Assembly (NCBI RefSeq): GCF_046297895.1
Contig: NZ_JBKBHC010000006.1
Coordinates: 186,001 to 250,000, forward strand
Length of the DNA: 64,000 bases
Direction of reading: 5' to 3'
Origin: Ferrovibrio sp046297895
GTDB lineage: Bacteria > Pseudomonadota > Alphaproteobacteria > Ferrovibrionales > Ferrovibrionaceae
This document shows positions 50,563 to 59,368 of this stretch, in pieces (position 1 is the stretch's first letter; each line of letters begins with the position of its first letter). The notes under the pieces are model-generated. The model was not told the DNA's origin, did no database searches, and was given only the letters and a program-made list of their open reading frames with translations. The position numbers were made by a program, and so were the translations under genes.

Positions 50563-51057
50563 TCAGCGGCGGCAAAGGGGGATTTCATTGGCCAGCAGGC
50601 TGCCCTGCAATTTGACGTAATACTGGAAGCCTTTCAGCTTTTCCGTCTTGATCCGTTCGATCACGTCATAGGTGGCCTTGCAGACTGCATCGTTGACCTG
50701 CACCGCCTTCATGGTCGCCACGATGGAATCGGTTTCCCATTGTGCGGCCTGGCTACGGTTCGGATAGATGCGGGCGATCGCCTGTCGCCTCAGGTCGACG
50801 GCGGCCCGCAGGCGCTCGGCATTTTCCTGGTCGAAGGCATACCAGTCATCCAGGTATACTTGGCCGCCGGGATCAATCTGCACGCAGCGGCGCAGGATTT
50901 CGCGCAACTGCACGCCGGTGCGCACTTCAGCTTCCGCCTCGGCCTCCTTCGGCGTGAAGCACGGTCCGGGGCCGCGATTCCGTTGCGGCTGTTGCTGGGC
51001 CAGGGCGGAGGACGTCATCAGCACCAGCAGTAGGGCGGCGAGCGAGCGGCGCATCAT
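50563..51057 (-). CDS. Hypothetical secreted protein
   Basis: A 164-residue protein with a clear signal peptide (MMRRSLAALLLVLMTSSALAQ, cleaved after ALA) and a helical, charged mature part with four Cys residues (PCFTP, RRCVQID, DAVCKAT, PLCRR) that could make disulfides. The start lies eight bases beyond the stop of the PrpD-family gene, so it is probably co-transcribed with it. The frame is open far upstream inside that gene but has no family likeness there. Function is unknown. Confidence 0.7.
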   Translation of the reverse strand: MMRRSLAALLLVLMTSSALAQQQPQRNRGPGPCFTPKEAEAEAEVRTGVQLREILRRCVQIDPGGQVYLDDWYAFDQENAERLRAAVDLRRQAIARIYPNRSQAAQWETDSIVATMKAVQVNDAVCKATYDVIERIKTEKLKGFQYYVKLQGSLLANEIPLCRR

Positions 51058-51064
51058 GCGGGCT

Positions 51065-52369
51065 CTACATCCGGGCCGGCGGCAGATTGGGCAACGGTGC
51101 GTCGTCGGCCAGTGCAAGGATGGCATCGATGAAGCGCTGCGGCTCGGCAATGCCGCCGTATTCAAGCAACATCGAGGCCTTGGCACGCATGGCGGCTTCA
51201 TCCAGCGGGTTTTCCGGGTCGCCATAGGCATGTTCGCGTTCGGCGCTTACCATTGTGCCATCGCCCAGCCAGGCCGTGACGCGCGCCCCCCAGGCATCGG
51301 GATAGCGGGTGGTGAAGGGCGGCGCTGCCTCGATGCTGACCGTGGCGGCGGTGGCGGCCAGTCTTGCCCGCGCAGGCGCGTCGAAACTGGCGAAATCGAT
51401 CCTGCCGTCGGTTATGGATGCTGCAGCCGTGTGCTGCAGTGAGAACTTGGCTTCATATTCGCTGTTCGATATCACGCGGTCGCAGACATCGAGTGCCGCC
51501 TGGTAGGTGGCAACATGGATGCGCTCGACCGCGCGGTTGCCGATCTTGGCCGCAATTTCCAGCCCGGCGTCAATGGTGGGATGCGTGTGGCGGCAGCTCG
51601 GCCAGGGTTTGATCGAGGTCAGCACGAGTTGCCAGGGTGCGTCCGCATCGGCAAGCAGCCGTTCAGGCCTGGGATCGGTACAGGTCGCTTTGAAAAAGCC
51701 CTTTTCTCCCTCCAGAATCTGCGGTGGACCGGAAAAGCCGCGCGAGGCGAGGTCGGCAGCCAGCAGACCGGCCTCGGCGGCGCGCCCGGCATGCAGATGC
51801 TTGCTCATGGCGCCGGTGGCGAGGAACTGCCACAGACCCGATGATTGCGTGCCGGCATTGCCCAAGGCATCGGTCATTGCGGCGTGGTCGAGGCCGAGCA
51901 GGTCGCCTGCGGCATAGGCCGAGCCGAACGGCCCGCATGTGGCGGTATTGTGCCAGATTTTGTAATGCGCCGGGCCGACCGCCATGCCAACGCGGCAGCA
52001 GGCCTCGAAGCCGCGCAAAACGGCGGCTAGGAAAGCGCGGCCCCGTATGCCGCGGCGGCGCGCCAAGGCCCAGGCCGCCGGCACCACGACACAGCCCGGA
52101 TGCACGACGGAGGCCCGATGCAGGTCGTCGACCTCCAGGATATGCGTGAGGCCGCCGAGCAGCATCGCCTCGCGGCCCGTGGTCAGCGGTTCGGCCGTCG
52201 CCCAATCCTGCAGGATGGCACCGGGCCTGGTCTTGCGGCCGGCAATCGCATTGGCCAGCGCATCCAGGGTGAAGAGGGCTGCCGCCTGCTCATCGGCGCG
52301 CGAAACCGGGCGCGCGGCAATCAGGGCCTCCAGACGGCCGGTCAGCGAAAGCGGGGGTAGCGCAGTCAT
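51065..52369 (-). CDS. MmgE/PrpD-family protein
   Basis: A 434-residue protein of the 2-methylcitrate dehydratase/iminodisuccinate-epimerase fold. Landmarks are LGGLTHILEVDDLHRASVVHPGCVVVPAA near residue 80, TCGPFGSAYAAGDLLGLD in the helical domain, SIKPWPSCRHTHPTIDA in the middle and SLQHTAAASITDG near the end. No other methylcitrate-cycle genes are near, so a PrpD role is not supported; relatives act on various dicarboxylic or racemised compounds. A small secreted protein gene follows directly. The reaction is unknown. Confidence 0.85.
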   Translation of the reverse strand: MTALPPLSLTGRLEALIAARPVSRADEQAAALFTLDALANAIAGRKTRPGAILQDWATAEPLTTGREAMLLGGLTHILEVDDLHRASVVHPGCVVVPAAWALARRRGIRGRAFLAAVLRGFEACCRVGMAVGPAHYKIWHNTATCGPFGSAYAAGDLLGLDHAAMTDALGNAGTQSSGLWQFLATGAMSKHLHAGRAAEAGLLAADLASRGFSGPPQILEGEKGFFKATCTDPRPERLLADADAPWQLVLTSIKPWPSCRHTHPTIDAGLEIAAKIGNRAVERIHVATYQAALDVCDRVISNSEYEAKFSLQHTAAASITDGRIDFASFDAPARARLAATAATVSIEAAPPFTTRYPDAWGARVTAWLGDGTMVSAEREHAYGDPENPLDEAAMRAKASMLLEYGGIAEPQRFIDAILALADDAPLPNLPPARM

Positions 52370-52471
52370 ACACTTGGCCTGTGCTGCAAGACGGTTAACT
52401 GAAATTTACCACCCGTGCCGGCAAAGTCATCATCTTGCGCGCCGTTGATCGAATCGACCCATCGCAAAGCC

Positions 52472-53269
52472 ATGTCTGCCCCCTTCGGCACCATCCTGTG
52501 GGAATACCTCAATCCCGGCAATCTGCTGTTCAGCCTGCTGGCGGTGGCGCTTCCGTTATCGTGGTGGCGCCGAAGCCGGCGTTTCGGGGTCGGGCTTGGT
52601 GCCGCAACCCTTGCCATGATCGTCCTGCTCAGCCTGCTTCCGCTGCGGGCTTGGTTGCTTGCGCCGCTGGAAGGGTATTTCCCGGCCCCGGCTCTGCCTG
52701 AGCGGGTGGCCGGCATCGTTGTCCTCGGCGGGGCCGAGGAACCGGGCACATACGCCATGTGGGGCTGGCCTGAGGTGAACGGCAATGCCGACCGGCTGAT
52801 CGCCTTCGCCGCCCTGGCGCGTCGCTATCCGCAGGCGAAGCTGGTATTCACGGGCGGAACCGCATTTCAGGCTGCCGGCCGCAGCCGCAGCGAGGCTGAT
52901 GTCGCGGCCGCGGTTCTTGCCATGCTCGGGATTGAGCCGGCGCGCATCGCCTATGAGTCCAAAGCGCGCAACACCATCGAGAATGCGCGGTTTGCCAGGG
53001 AGATTGCTCGCCCGGCGCCCGGGGAGACCTGGCTTCTGGTGACCTCGGCGCGGCATATGCCGCGCGCCGTCAACTGTTTCAATGCGGTCGACTGGCCGGT
53101 GCTTGCTTATCCGGTCGACTATGTCGGCGGATCGCGGGAGGCCTGGTTCGATCCCCTGAGGCGGCTCGCCAGCCTGCATGCCCTGGGCCGGGAATGGATC
53201 GGCCTGCTGTATTACTGGCTCAGCGGACAAACCCGCGATTTCCTGCCGCCAAGGCCCGTTCCGGCGTGA
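52472..53269 (+). CDS. YdcF/ElyC-like DUF218 membrane protein
   Basis: A 265-residue protein with two N-terminal membrane helices and a DUF218 domain: AGIVVLGGAEEPG, LVFTGGTAF, a SEADVAAAVLAMLGI helix, YESKARNTIENARFA and WLLVTSARHMPRAVNCF are the family motifs. DUF218 proteins include ElyC and SanA, tied to envelope polysaccharide or undecaprenyl-phosphate homeostasis. The ATG at 52472 matches the usual start. It is divergent from the PrpD-family gene and 88 bases before the lytic transglycosylase, in a cell-envelope neighbourhood. Confidence 0.87.
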   Translation: MSAPFGTILWEYLNPGNLLFSLLAVALPLSWWRRSRRFGVGLGAATLAMIVLLSLLPLRAWLLAPLEGYFPAPALPERVAGIVVLGGAEEPGTYAMWGWPEVNGNADRLIAFAALARRYPQAKLVFTGGTAFQAAGRSRSEADVAAAVLAMLGIEPARIAYESKARNTIENARFAREIARPAPGETWLLVTSARHMPRAVNCFNAVDWPVLAYPVDYVGGSREAWFDPLRRLASLHALGREWIGLLYYWLSGQTRDFLPPRPVPA

Positions 53270-53357
53270 CGAGAAATATCACAGGTTAGGTCTTGGCCGC
53301 GCGGGCGGCGCGGGGTAACACCCCTTGATGGCAAGAGTGAACGGATTCGGAGACGGA

Positions 53358-54488
53358 ATGATGCGGCTTGTCCGATGTGGCGCGGTGATACTCGGCTTGG
53401 CAGTTGCGGCCTGTGGTGTGCGTCAATCGGGCCAACCGGGAGACGCCGTGGCCGGAACGGTGCCAGCGGGCGGCGTGCAGACGGCTGCCGTGACCGCGCC
53501 GGGCGCGCCGGCGGGACAGGTGGCCGAAGCGGCGGCCTTCAACCGCAAGGAATTCGATGCTTTCCTTGCCGAGGTGCGCGGAGAGGCGCTGCAGAAAGGC
53601 ATCAAGGCCGAGGTGGTCAACACTGCCCTAGCCGGCGTCGAGCCGGTGATGCGCATCATCGAGCGCGACCGCAACCAGGCCGAATTCAAGCTCAGCTTCG
53701 CCACCTACCGCGACCGCGTGATCACGCCGGCCAACATCTCGCGTGGCCAGAAACTGCGCGATGACGAGCAGGCGCTGCTGCGCCAGGTGGCACAGCGCTA
53801 CGGCGTGCAGCCGCGGTTCGTGCTGGCGATATGGGGCATCGAGACCCGCTATGGCGCGGTGAAGGCCGATGTGCCGCTGTTCCATTCGCTGGCGACGCTG
53901 GCCTTCGACCGCCGCCGCTCGGCGTATTTCCGCAATGAATTGTTCGCCGCGCTGACCATGCTGGATCGCGGCTATATCGATCATGGCACCATGAAAGGCT
54001 CGTGGGCCGGCGCCATGGGCCAGCCGCAATTCATGCCCAGCAGCTATCTGGCCTATGCTGAGGATTTCGACGGCGACGGCAAGCGCGACATCTGGAACAA
54101 CCGCGCCGATGTGTTTGCCTCCATCGCCAACTATCTGGCCAAGGCCGGATGGAACACCGCACAGACCTGGGGCCGCGAGGTGAAGGTCCCTCCCGCCCTG
54201 CAGGGCCGGATGGGCGAATTCGCCAGGGACGGCAAATCCGGCTGCCGGGCCATCGACCAGATGACCAAGGACCTGCCGATTGCCGAATGGGAGAAACTGG
54301 GGGTGCGCCGCACCGATGGCGGAGAGTTGCCAAAGGCACAGATTTCCGGTGCCCTGGTCCAGCCCGATGGTCCCGGCGGGGCTTCCTTCCTGGTCTATGG
54401 CAATTACCGCTCGGTGCTGCGCTATAACTGCGCCCATCACTATGCTTTGACCGTCAGCCTGCTTGCCGACCGGCTGGGTGATGGTTAA
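53358..54488 (+). CDS. Lytic murein transglycosylase, MltB-like lipoprotein
   Basis: A 376-residue lipoprotein: the signal peptide ends in a lipobox (LAVAACG), followed by a low-complexity linker and the SLT_2/MltB catalytic domain. WGIETRYGAVKADVPLFHSLATLA contains the catalytic Glu; GSWAGAMGQPQFMPSSYLAYAEDFDGDGK and the C-terminal DUF3372-type tail NYRSVLRYNCAHHYAL are the family marks. It cleaves peptidoglycan in the periplasm. The ATG at 53358 with GGAG upstream is preferred over 53325. It lies just before rlpA in an envelope cluster. Confidence 0.9.
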   Translation: MMRLVRCGAVILGLAVAACGVRQSGQPGDAVAGTVPAGGVQTAAVTAPGAPAGQVAEAAAFNRKEFDAFLAEVRGEALQKGIKAEVVNTALAGVEPVMRIIERDRNQAEFKLSFATYRDRVITPANISRGQKLRDDEQALLRQVAQRYGVQPRFVLAIWGIETRYGAVKADVPLFHSLATLAFDRRRSAYFRNELFAALTMLDRGYIDHGTMKGSWAGAMGQPQFMPSSYLAYAEDFDGDGKRDIWNNRADVFASIANYLAKAGWNTAQTWGREVKVPPALQGRMGEFARDGKSGCRAIDQMTKDLPIAEWEKLGVRRTDGGELPKAQISGALVQPDGPGGASFLVYGNYRSVLRYNCAHHYALTVSLLADRLGDG

Positions 54489-54594
54489 TATGCACCATAT
54501 ATAGGCCATGTTTCATCGTCGGCACGCCATCCCTTGCATGATCCCGGGGGGTCGGGGGGAGTCCCGGACCGCCCGGCCGTTCCGTGTCTTGCAG

Positions 54595-55605
54595 ATGCGC
54601 GGGCATTACGCCGTCCTGGTCCTCGCAGCCGTTTTCGGGCTGGCGGGTTGCGCCGAAACCACTCTGTTCAACCATGCCGCCAAGTCGGTGATCCGAGGCG
54701 GCGAGCCGGGCCAGGCCGGGGCGGGCAAGGGGGGGATCTACAAGGTCGGCAATCCCTATCAGATCAATGGCGTCTGGTATTACCCCAAGGAAGACCCGAA
54801 TTACGACGAGACCGGCATCGGCTCGTGGTACGGCGAGCAGTTTCACGGCAAGCAGACCGCCAATGGCGAAATCTTCGACATGAACGAGGTGACGGCGGCG
54901 CATCCCACCCTGCCGATGCCTTCCCTGGTACGCGTCACCAATCTGGAGAACGGCCGTTCGATCGTCGTGCGCATGAACGACCGCGGGCCTTACGCAAATA
55001 ACCGGATCATCGACCTTTCCCGCCGTTCGGCCCAGTTGCTGGGCTACGAGCGCCAGGGCACGGCCAAGGTGCGCGTACAGTATATCGGCCCCGCGCCGCT
55101 GGGTGGCGAGGCGGCGCCGACCATGGTGGCCTCACGCGGGACCGGCGGCGACGAGCGTCCTGCCGCCGCGCCGCGCGGCGGTGTCTCGGCCGAGGCCCTG
55201 CCGCCACCGCCCGGTGCGAAGGGCCGCAGCGCCGAGGTGGCGAAGCCGGCGGAGGGGCAGCCCTCGCCCATGCAGATTCTCGCCGCGCAACGCCCGCAGG
55301 GCAGCACCGCCGCCGCGCCGGCCGAAGCCGCAACCGACCTGAAGCAGCAGAAGGTGGAAGTTGGTCCCGCTCGGGGCGGTCAGATCTATGTGCAGGTCGG
55401 CGCCTTCACCCTGCACGAGAATGCCCACAAGCTGGCAGCGCAGATGTCGCTGATCGGCCCAGCCAATGTCAGCTCGACATTCGTCAACAAGCAGGAATTC
55501 TTCCGCGTCCGCCTGGGGCCCTTCAACCAGGTGGCCGCTGCCGACCAGGCCCTGCAGCAAGTGATCAGTAACGGACAGACCAATGCGCGTATCGTCGTTG
55601 AATAA
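54595..55605 (+). CDS. rlpA: RlpA-type septal lytic transglycosylase with SPOR domain
   Basis: A 336-residue lipoprotein: signal with lipobox LAGC, DPBB domain (GIGSWYGEQFHGKQTANGE, MNDRGPYANNRIIDLS) with the catalytic Asp region, a long Pro/Ala-rich linker and a C-terminal SPOR domain (QIYVQVGAFT, FFRVRLGPF) that targets it to denuded septal glycan. RlpA cleaves such strands in some species. The ATG at 54595 gives the standard lipoprotein N-terminus; ATGs at 54508 and 54538 lie upstream. The end overlaps dacA by 23 bases. Confidence 0.92.
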   Translation: MRGHYAVLVLAAVFGLAGCAETTLFNHAAKSVIRGGEPGQAGAGKGGIYKVGNPYQINGVWYYPKEDPNYDETGIGSWYGEQFHGKQTANGEIFDMNEVTAAHPTLPMPSLVRVTNLENGRSIVVRMNDRGPYANNRIIDLSRRSAQLLGYERQGTAKVRVQYIGPAPLGGEAAPTMVASRGTGGDERPAAAPRGGVSAEALPPPPGAKGRSAEVAKPAEGQPSPMQILAAQRPQGSTAAAPAEAATDLKQQKVEVGPARGGQIYVQVGAFTLHENAHKLAAQMSLIGPANVSSTFVNKQEFFRVRLGPFNQVAAADQALQQVISNGQTNARIVVE

Positions 55606-56767
55606 ATTTGCCGTCCTCTGCGTTACCGCCGTACTTGCGGTCGCGTCGGCCGCGCCGGCCCTTGCCCAGCTGGGGCAGGCGGAAACGGTGGCACGGCAGA
55701 TGGTCCTGGTCGATTATGACACCGATACGGTGATCTTCGAGAAGAATGCCGACGAGCTGATGCCGCCCTCGTCGATGTCGAAGCTCATGACCGCTTTTAT
55801 GGTTTTCGAGTATCTCGCCGCCGGAAAGCTGCGCATGGACGACATGCTGCCGGTCAGTGAGCGGGCATGGCGAATCCAGGGGTCGAAGATGTTCGTCCCG
55901 CTGGGAGGGCGCGTGAAGGTGGAAGACCTGCTGCGTGGCGTGATCGTGCAGTCGGGCAACGATGCCTGTGTTGTGCTGGCTGAGGGCATCGCCGGCACAG
56001 AGGAACGTTTTGCCGAGATGATGACCGACCGCGCCCGCGAACTCGGCCTGAAGAACAGCACGTTCCGCAACGCGTCGGGCTGGCCCGACCCGCAGCACCT
56101 GACCACGGCGCGGGACCTCGCCATCCTGGCCAAGCAGATCATCAAGCGGTTCCCGCAGTATTATCATCTCTACTCCGAGAAGGAGTTTACCTACGGCGTC
56201 GATCAGGTCAGCAAGAAGCCGATCAGCCAGGGCAATCGCAATCCGCTGCTATACAAGGACGTCGGCGCCGACGGACTGAAGACCGGACATACCGAGGCGG
56301 CCGGCTACGGCCTGACCGCATCGGCCAAGCGCGGCGAACGCCGTCTGATTCTGGTGGTGAACGGTCTCAAGAGCATGAACGAACGCTCGCGCGAGTCCGA
56401 GCGCCTGTTGGAGCTGGGCTTCAGCCAGTTCGACAATTACAAGCTGTTTAGTGCCGGCGCGACCGTAGAGGAAGCCGATGTCTGGCTCGGCGATATCGCC
56501 CGTATTCCCCTGATCATCGACCGCAACCTGACTGTGACGCTGCCCCGCCAGACCAAGAACAGCGTGAAGGTCACGGTGTCCTACGACAATCCGATCCCGG
56601 CCCCCATCGTCAAGGGCACGCCGGTGGCGACGCTCAGTGTTGCCGGCAGGGATGGCCCGCTGCTGGAAGTGCCGCTGGTCGCCGGCGCCGATGCGCAGCA
56701 GCTCGGCTTCACCGGCCGCATCAGCGCAGCGGTCAGCTACCTGCTGTGGGGCGCGAAGAAACAGTGA
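55583..56767 (+). CDS. dacA: D-alanyl-D-alanine carboxypeptidase, PBP5/6 type
   Basis: A 394-residue periplasmic serine carboxypeptidase with a signal peptide (AVLCVTAVLAVASAAPALA), SxxK motif Ser64-Lys67 (PSSMSKLM), SGN (VQSGNDAC) and KTG (DGLKTGHTEAAG). The C-terminal beta domain (from about residue 275) and amphipathic anchor complete the PBP5 plan. It trims the terminal D-Ala of pentapeptides. It overlaps rlpA upstream and tmk downstream, so the block is co-translated. Confidence 0.93.
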   Translation: MRVSSLNKFAVLCVTAVLAVASAAPALAQLGQAETVARQMVLVDYDTDTVIFEKNADELMPPSSMSKLMTAFMVFEYLAAGKLRMDDMLPVSERAWRIQGSKMFVPLGGRVKVEDLLRGVIVQSGNDACVVLAEGIAGTEERFAEMMTDRARELGLKNSTFRNASGWPDPQHLTTARDLAILAKQIIKRFPQYYHLYSEKEFTYGVDQVSKKPISQGNRNPLLYKDVGADGLKTGHTEAAGYGLTASAKRGERRLILVVNGLKSMNERSRESERLLELGFSQFDNYKLFSAGATVEEADVWLGDIARIPLIIDRNLTVTLPRQTKNSVKVTVSYDNPIPAPIVKGTPVATLSVAGRDGPLLEVPLVAGADAQQLGFTGRISAAVSYLLWGAKKQ

Positions 56768-57429
56768 GCGCTGCCCGCAAAAGCTTTCCCGGGCGCTTCA
56801 TCACCCTGGAAGGCGGCGAGGGCGCTGGCAAGACCACACAGATCAGGCTGTTGGCCGATCGGTTGGCCGAGCGCGGCATCGAAACCCTGCTGACCCGCGA
56901 GCCCGGCGGCACCGCCGGCGCCGAGGCGATTCGCAGCCTGCTGGTCACTGGCGATCCCGAGCGTTGGGACGCGATGACCGAAACCCTGCTGCATTATGCC
57001 GCCCGCCGCGCCCATGTGGAAAAAACGGTGAAGCCGGCGCTGGGTCGCGGCGCCTGGGTGATTTCCGATCGCTTCGCTGATTCCACGATGGCCTACCAGG
57101 GGTATGCCGGTGCCGTCGGGCGTGAGGCGGTCGCGGCCCTGCATGGTCTGGTGTTGGGCGATTTTGCGCCCGACCTGACGCTGATCCTCGACCTGCCTGT
57201 CGAAACGGGGCTGGCACGGGCAAGACAGCGGATGCAGGGGCATGCTGCGGCCGAAGACCGCTACGAGCGCATGGGGCGTGACTTCCACGAACGCCTGCGC
57301 GACGCTTTCCGCGACATCGCGGCCCGCGAGCCGCAGCGCTGCCGCCTGATCGATGCGGACCGTGACGTGGAAAGCGTGGCGGCGTCGCTATGGCAGGCGG
57401 TTATCGCCCAGTTTAGTCTCAAGCCATGA
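56764..57429 (+). CDS. tmk: Thymidylate kinase
   Basis: A 221-residue P-loop kinase: FITLEGGEGAGKTTQ (Walker A), LLTREPGGTAGAEAIRSLLV (DR/EPG motif), SDRFADSTMAYQGYA and the LID region RMQGHAAAEDRYERM. It phosphorylates dTMP to dTDP. I chose the GTG at 56764, whose GTGA overlaps the dacA stop; the frame is also open from 56746. holB follows with a four-base overlap. Confidence 0.94.
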   Translation: MSAARKSFPGRFITLEGGEGAGKTTQIRLLADRLAERGIETLLTREPGGTAGAEAIRSLLVTGDPERWDAMTETLLHYAARRAHVEKTVKPALGRGAWVISDRFADSTMAYQGYAGAVGREAVAALHGLVLGDFAPDLTLILDLPVETGLARARQRMQGHAAAEDRYERMGRDFHERLRDAFRDIAAREPQRCRLIDADRDVESVAASLWQAVIAQFSLKP

Positions 57430-58556
57430 GCGGTTACGATCCGCAACAGGCCGCGACCTGGGGGCCGCGCCATGCTTCCGTGCTGTTCGGTCATGCCGCG
57501 GCCGAAAAGACCATGCTTGAGGCCTGGGCCTCGGGTCGGTTGCCGCATGCCTGGCTGATCACCGGGCCACGCGGCGTGGGCAAATCCACGCTGGCCTTCC
57601 GTTTCGCGCGGTTCCTGCTGGCCCATGGTCCGGCTTCCGCCATGGACAGCGGCCCCAGCCTGTTCGGCGATGCGCCTGCTTTACCAGATACGCTGGCCAT
57701 CCCGGAGGATCATCCCGTGTTCCACCGCATCGCCAGTTCCGGCCACGCCGACCTGATCACGGTGGAGCGAAGCTGGGACGACAAGGCCGAGCGCTGGCGC
57801 GGCGATATCGTGGTACAGGACGTGCGCGCGGTGAACGAACGCTTCGGCATGACGGCGGCCGAGGGCGGCTATCGCGTCTGCATCGTCGATGCCGCCGACG
57901 ACATGAACGTGAACGCGGCGAATGCGCTGCTGAAGATCCTGGAAGAACCGCCGCCAAATGCCATCCTGCTGCTGATCAGCCATGCGCCGGGCAGTCTGCT
58001 GCCGACCATTCGCTCGCGCTGCCGTCGCCTGGCGCTGAAGCCGCTGGATGACGAGGGGTTGCTGCCAGCGCTGGACCGCCTGTTGCCTGATCTGGATGTG
58101 GCAGAGCGGCGCGGCCTGGCCGTGCTGGCCGAAGGTTCGCCGGGCCGCGCCGTGATGCTGGCGGCGCAGGGCGGGCTGAAACTGCTGCACGGCCTGCTCG
58201 ACATGGTGGCACAACTGCCCAAGCCGGATATAGCCAAGCTGCATGCCTTCGGCGATGCGATCAATCGTGACAAAAGCGGGGCGGGTTTCACCCTGATGAC
58301 GGAACTATTCCGCTGGTGGCTGGCGCGCTTGGCCCGCGCTGCCGCCGCCGACCGCATCGGCGGTACCGGCTGGGCGGAAATCTTTCCCGGCGAGACGGCC
58401 CTGGCCCGCCGACTCGCCGCCTGGCAGGGCCCGGAACGCTGGGCTGAGGACTGGGAACAGTTCGGTCGCTTGCTCGATCGCGGGGAATCGGTCAATCTCG
58501 ACCGCAAGCAGATGCTGCTCAATCTGTTTGCGGCATTGGGGCGGGCTGCCCGCTAG
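57426..58556 (+). CDS. holB: DNA polymerase III subunit delta'
   Basis: A 376-residue AAA+ clamp-loader subunit: LFGHAAAEKTMLEAWASGRLPHAWLITGPRG leads to a GPRGVGKS P-loop, followed by the DVRAVNERFGM insert, VCIVDAADDMNVNAANALLKILEEPP (Walker B region plus SRC-like end) and SRCRRLALKPL. It loads the sliding clamp with tau and delta. It is coupled to tmk, a common alphaproteobacterial arrangement; the metG and tatD genes that often follow are absent here. Confidence 0.92.
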   Translation: MSGYDPQQAATWGPRHASVLFGHAAAEKTMLEAWASGRLPHAWLITGPRGVGKSTLAFRFARFLLAHGPASAMDSGPSLFGDAPALPDTLAIPEDHPVFHRIASSGHADLITVERSWDDKAERWRGDIVVQDVRAVNERFGMTAAEGGYRVCIVDAADDMNVNAANALLKILEEPPPNAILLLISHAPGSLLPTIRSRCRRLALKPLDDEGLLPALDRLLPDLDVAERRGLAVLAEGSPGRAVMLAAQGGLKLLHGLLDMVAQLPKPDIAKLHAFGDAINRDKSGAGFTLMTELFRWWLARLARAAAADRIGGTGWAEIFPGETALARRLAAWQGPERWAEDWEQFGRLLDRGESVNLDRKQMLLNLFAALGRAAR

Positions 58557-58609
58557 GCCGCCTGCCGCCTGCCGGAAATCGCCCGGGTCGCGGCGAGGGG
58601 GATTAACCA

Positions 58610-59365
58610 ATGGCTGAAGAAACCGTCAAGACCACCGGGAGGGGCCGGGGGGCGGCGCTGTCGGCACCCGACAGCCTTGAGAAGATCGAACTGCTGAGCG
58701 AATTGAGCCCGGCAGCCCGCGCTGATGTCGAGCGCGCCTGCCAATGGCGGCGCTTCGCTTCGCACGAGCAGATTCTCGACCGCAACAGCGACAGCCGCGA
58801 CGTTTATTTCGTGGTGGACGGCACGGTCGAGGTGGTGAATTTCTCTGGCAATGGCCGCGAGATTTCCTACGCCCTGGTTTCCGCCGGCAGCTATTTCGGC
58901 GAGATCGCAGCGATTGACGGCGAACGCCGCTCGGCCAGCGTGGTGGCGCAGACCACCTGCCGGCTTGCCGCCATGCCACCCAAGGCTTTCGAAGCTCTGC
59001 TGGCCCGCGAACCGGCCGTGGCGCTGAAGGTGATGCGGCGGCTGACGGCGATCATACGCGCCAACAACGAGCGCATCATGGATCTGGCGACGCTGGGCGC
59101 AATCCAGCGCGTCTATCGCGAGCTGCTCAAGCTGGCGCGGCGCGACCCGCTGAACGCCGATGGCTGGCTGATATATCCTATGCCCAAGCAGCATGAAATC
59201 GCCCGCCGCGCCGCCACCACCCGCGAGACCGTGGCGCGCGTGCTGGCCAATCTTCTGCATGGCGGGCAGATGTCGCGCAAGGACAAGACCTATTACCTGA
59301 CCGACCGCGCCGCGCTGGAGCAGGCGATCGTGCGGCTGGATGTGCGCCAGCACGGCGTGGTCTGA
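58610..59365 (+). CDS. CRP-type (Crp/Fnr-family) transcriptional regulator
   Basis: A 251-residue regulator with a cyclic-nucleotide-binding beta roll and winged-helix HTH. The phosphate-binding cassette GEIAAIDGERRSASVVA keeps the Glu, Arg and Ser used for cAMP; there is no Cys cluster, so it is not FNR-like. The recognition helix TTRETVARVLANL has the RETVxR pattern of CRP, which reads TGTGA-type sites. A class III cyclase at 41543 could supply cAMP. It is monocistronic after holB and converges on a hydrolase gene. Confidence 0.9.
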   Translation: MAEETVKTTGRGRGAALSAPDSLEKIELLSELSPAARADVERACQWRRFASHEQILDRNSDSRDVYFVVDGTVEVVNFSGNGREISYALVSAGSYFGEIAAIDGERRSASVVAQTTCRLAAMPPKAFEALLAREPAVALKVMRRLTAIIRANNERIMDLATLGAIQRVYRELLKLARRDPLNADGWLIYPMPKQHEIARRAATTRETVARVLANLLHGGQMSRKDKTYYLTDRAALEQAIVRLDVRQHGVV

Positions 59366-59368
59366 GCT

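Noticed and set aside
51065..52369. Naming the MmgE/PrpD-family gene prpD
   Set aside because: No prpB, prpC or acnD is present, and the family covers several unrelated reactions.
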